A DNA stretch of 32,908 bases, taken from contig CAIYJV010000414.1 of assembly GCA_903926605.1 (NCBI GenBank), positions 1 through 32,908 of the forward strand, written 5' to 3'. Source of the stretch: an uncultured Bacteroidota bacterium (GTDB taxonomy: Bacteria; Bacteroidota; Bacteroidia; Chitinophagales; Chitinophagaceae). The notes beneath the pieces were generated by a model that worked only from the letters and a program-made list of their open reading frames with translations, ran no database searches and had not been told where the DNA came from. The position numbers and the translations under genes are program-made. Shown in pieces: positions 32,907 through 32,908 of the stretch. Numbering within the stretch: the stretch's first letter is position 1; each line of letters begins with the position of its first letter.

Positions 32907-32908
32907 AC

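Noticed and set aside
1-32908. CRISPR array, tRNA or rRNA genes, prophage genes
   Set aside because: No regularly spaced short repeats, no cloverleaf with a GTTCGA-type arm and no rRNA core sequence or phage gene was found on reading the window.

Overview
The window looks like chromosomal DNA of a Bacteroidota bacterium, most likely of the Chitinophagaceae type; the family is an inference from memory of protein style. Three things support the phylum. Promoters carry the Bacteroidota -7 element TAnnTTTG, seen 4-24 nt before at least twelve start codons, and Shine-Dalgarno sequences are not evident. The order lptE - TPR protein - secG is characteristic. The families DUF4249, S9B dipeptidyl peptidase and the Crp/Fnr type with an N-terminal Cys pair are also typical. 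Most of the window is ordinary core genome: asnB, trhO, a YciO-type protein, rlmB, mfd, secG, lptE, dipeptidyl peptidase IV, a LOG-family protein, pth and recA.

Region 1 (1-6.3 kb) begins with the tail of an upstream gene and a strong terminator. It continues with a secreted protein built from two copies of one domain, and then a signalling cluster. Two lone receiver (REC) proteins on the + strand converge on a three-gene minus-strand operon. That operon encodes an NtrC-type sigma-54 activator, a double-PAS histidine kinase and a REC-PAS histidine kinase. The set has the parts of a branched phosphorelay.

Region 2 (6.4-18.0 kb) is housekeeping: asparagine synthetase, tRNA uridine hydroxylase TrhO, a small secreted protein, a YciO/Sua5 protein, RlmB, a large secreted fibronectin-III-like protein, a Crp/Fnr regulator with a perfect inverted repeat just upstream, and Mfd.

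Region 3 (18.0-21.1 kb) is the accessory stretch. It holds an AT-rich PIN-domain toxin-antitoxin pair, a tiny lipoprotein, and two near-identical direct repeats of about 650 bp that flank a VF530-type (DUF2132) gene with its own promoter. It ends in the 3' end of a group II intron: a textbook 34-nt domain V plus domain VI with a bulged A. No intact intron or reverse transcriptase is in the window. This is the most unusual part of the sequence.

Region 4 (21.1-32.9 kb) holds a DUF4249 lipoprotein, an L,D-transpeptidase-fold protein, and a minus-strand gene series (DPP IV, YihY/BrkB-like membrane protein, LptE, TPR protein, SecG) with several internal promoters. These are followed by a LOG protein, a two-domain UspA-like protein, a small coiled-coil protein, pth and recA. 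No rRNA, tRNA or CRISPR array was seen. Stretches of 100-260 bases between genes that are not listed separately hold only the promoter-like or hairpin elements described, or nothing I could recognise.
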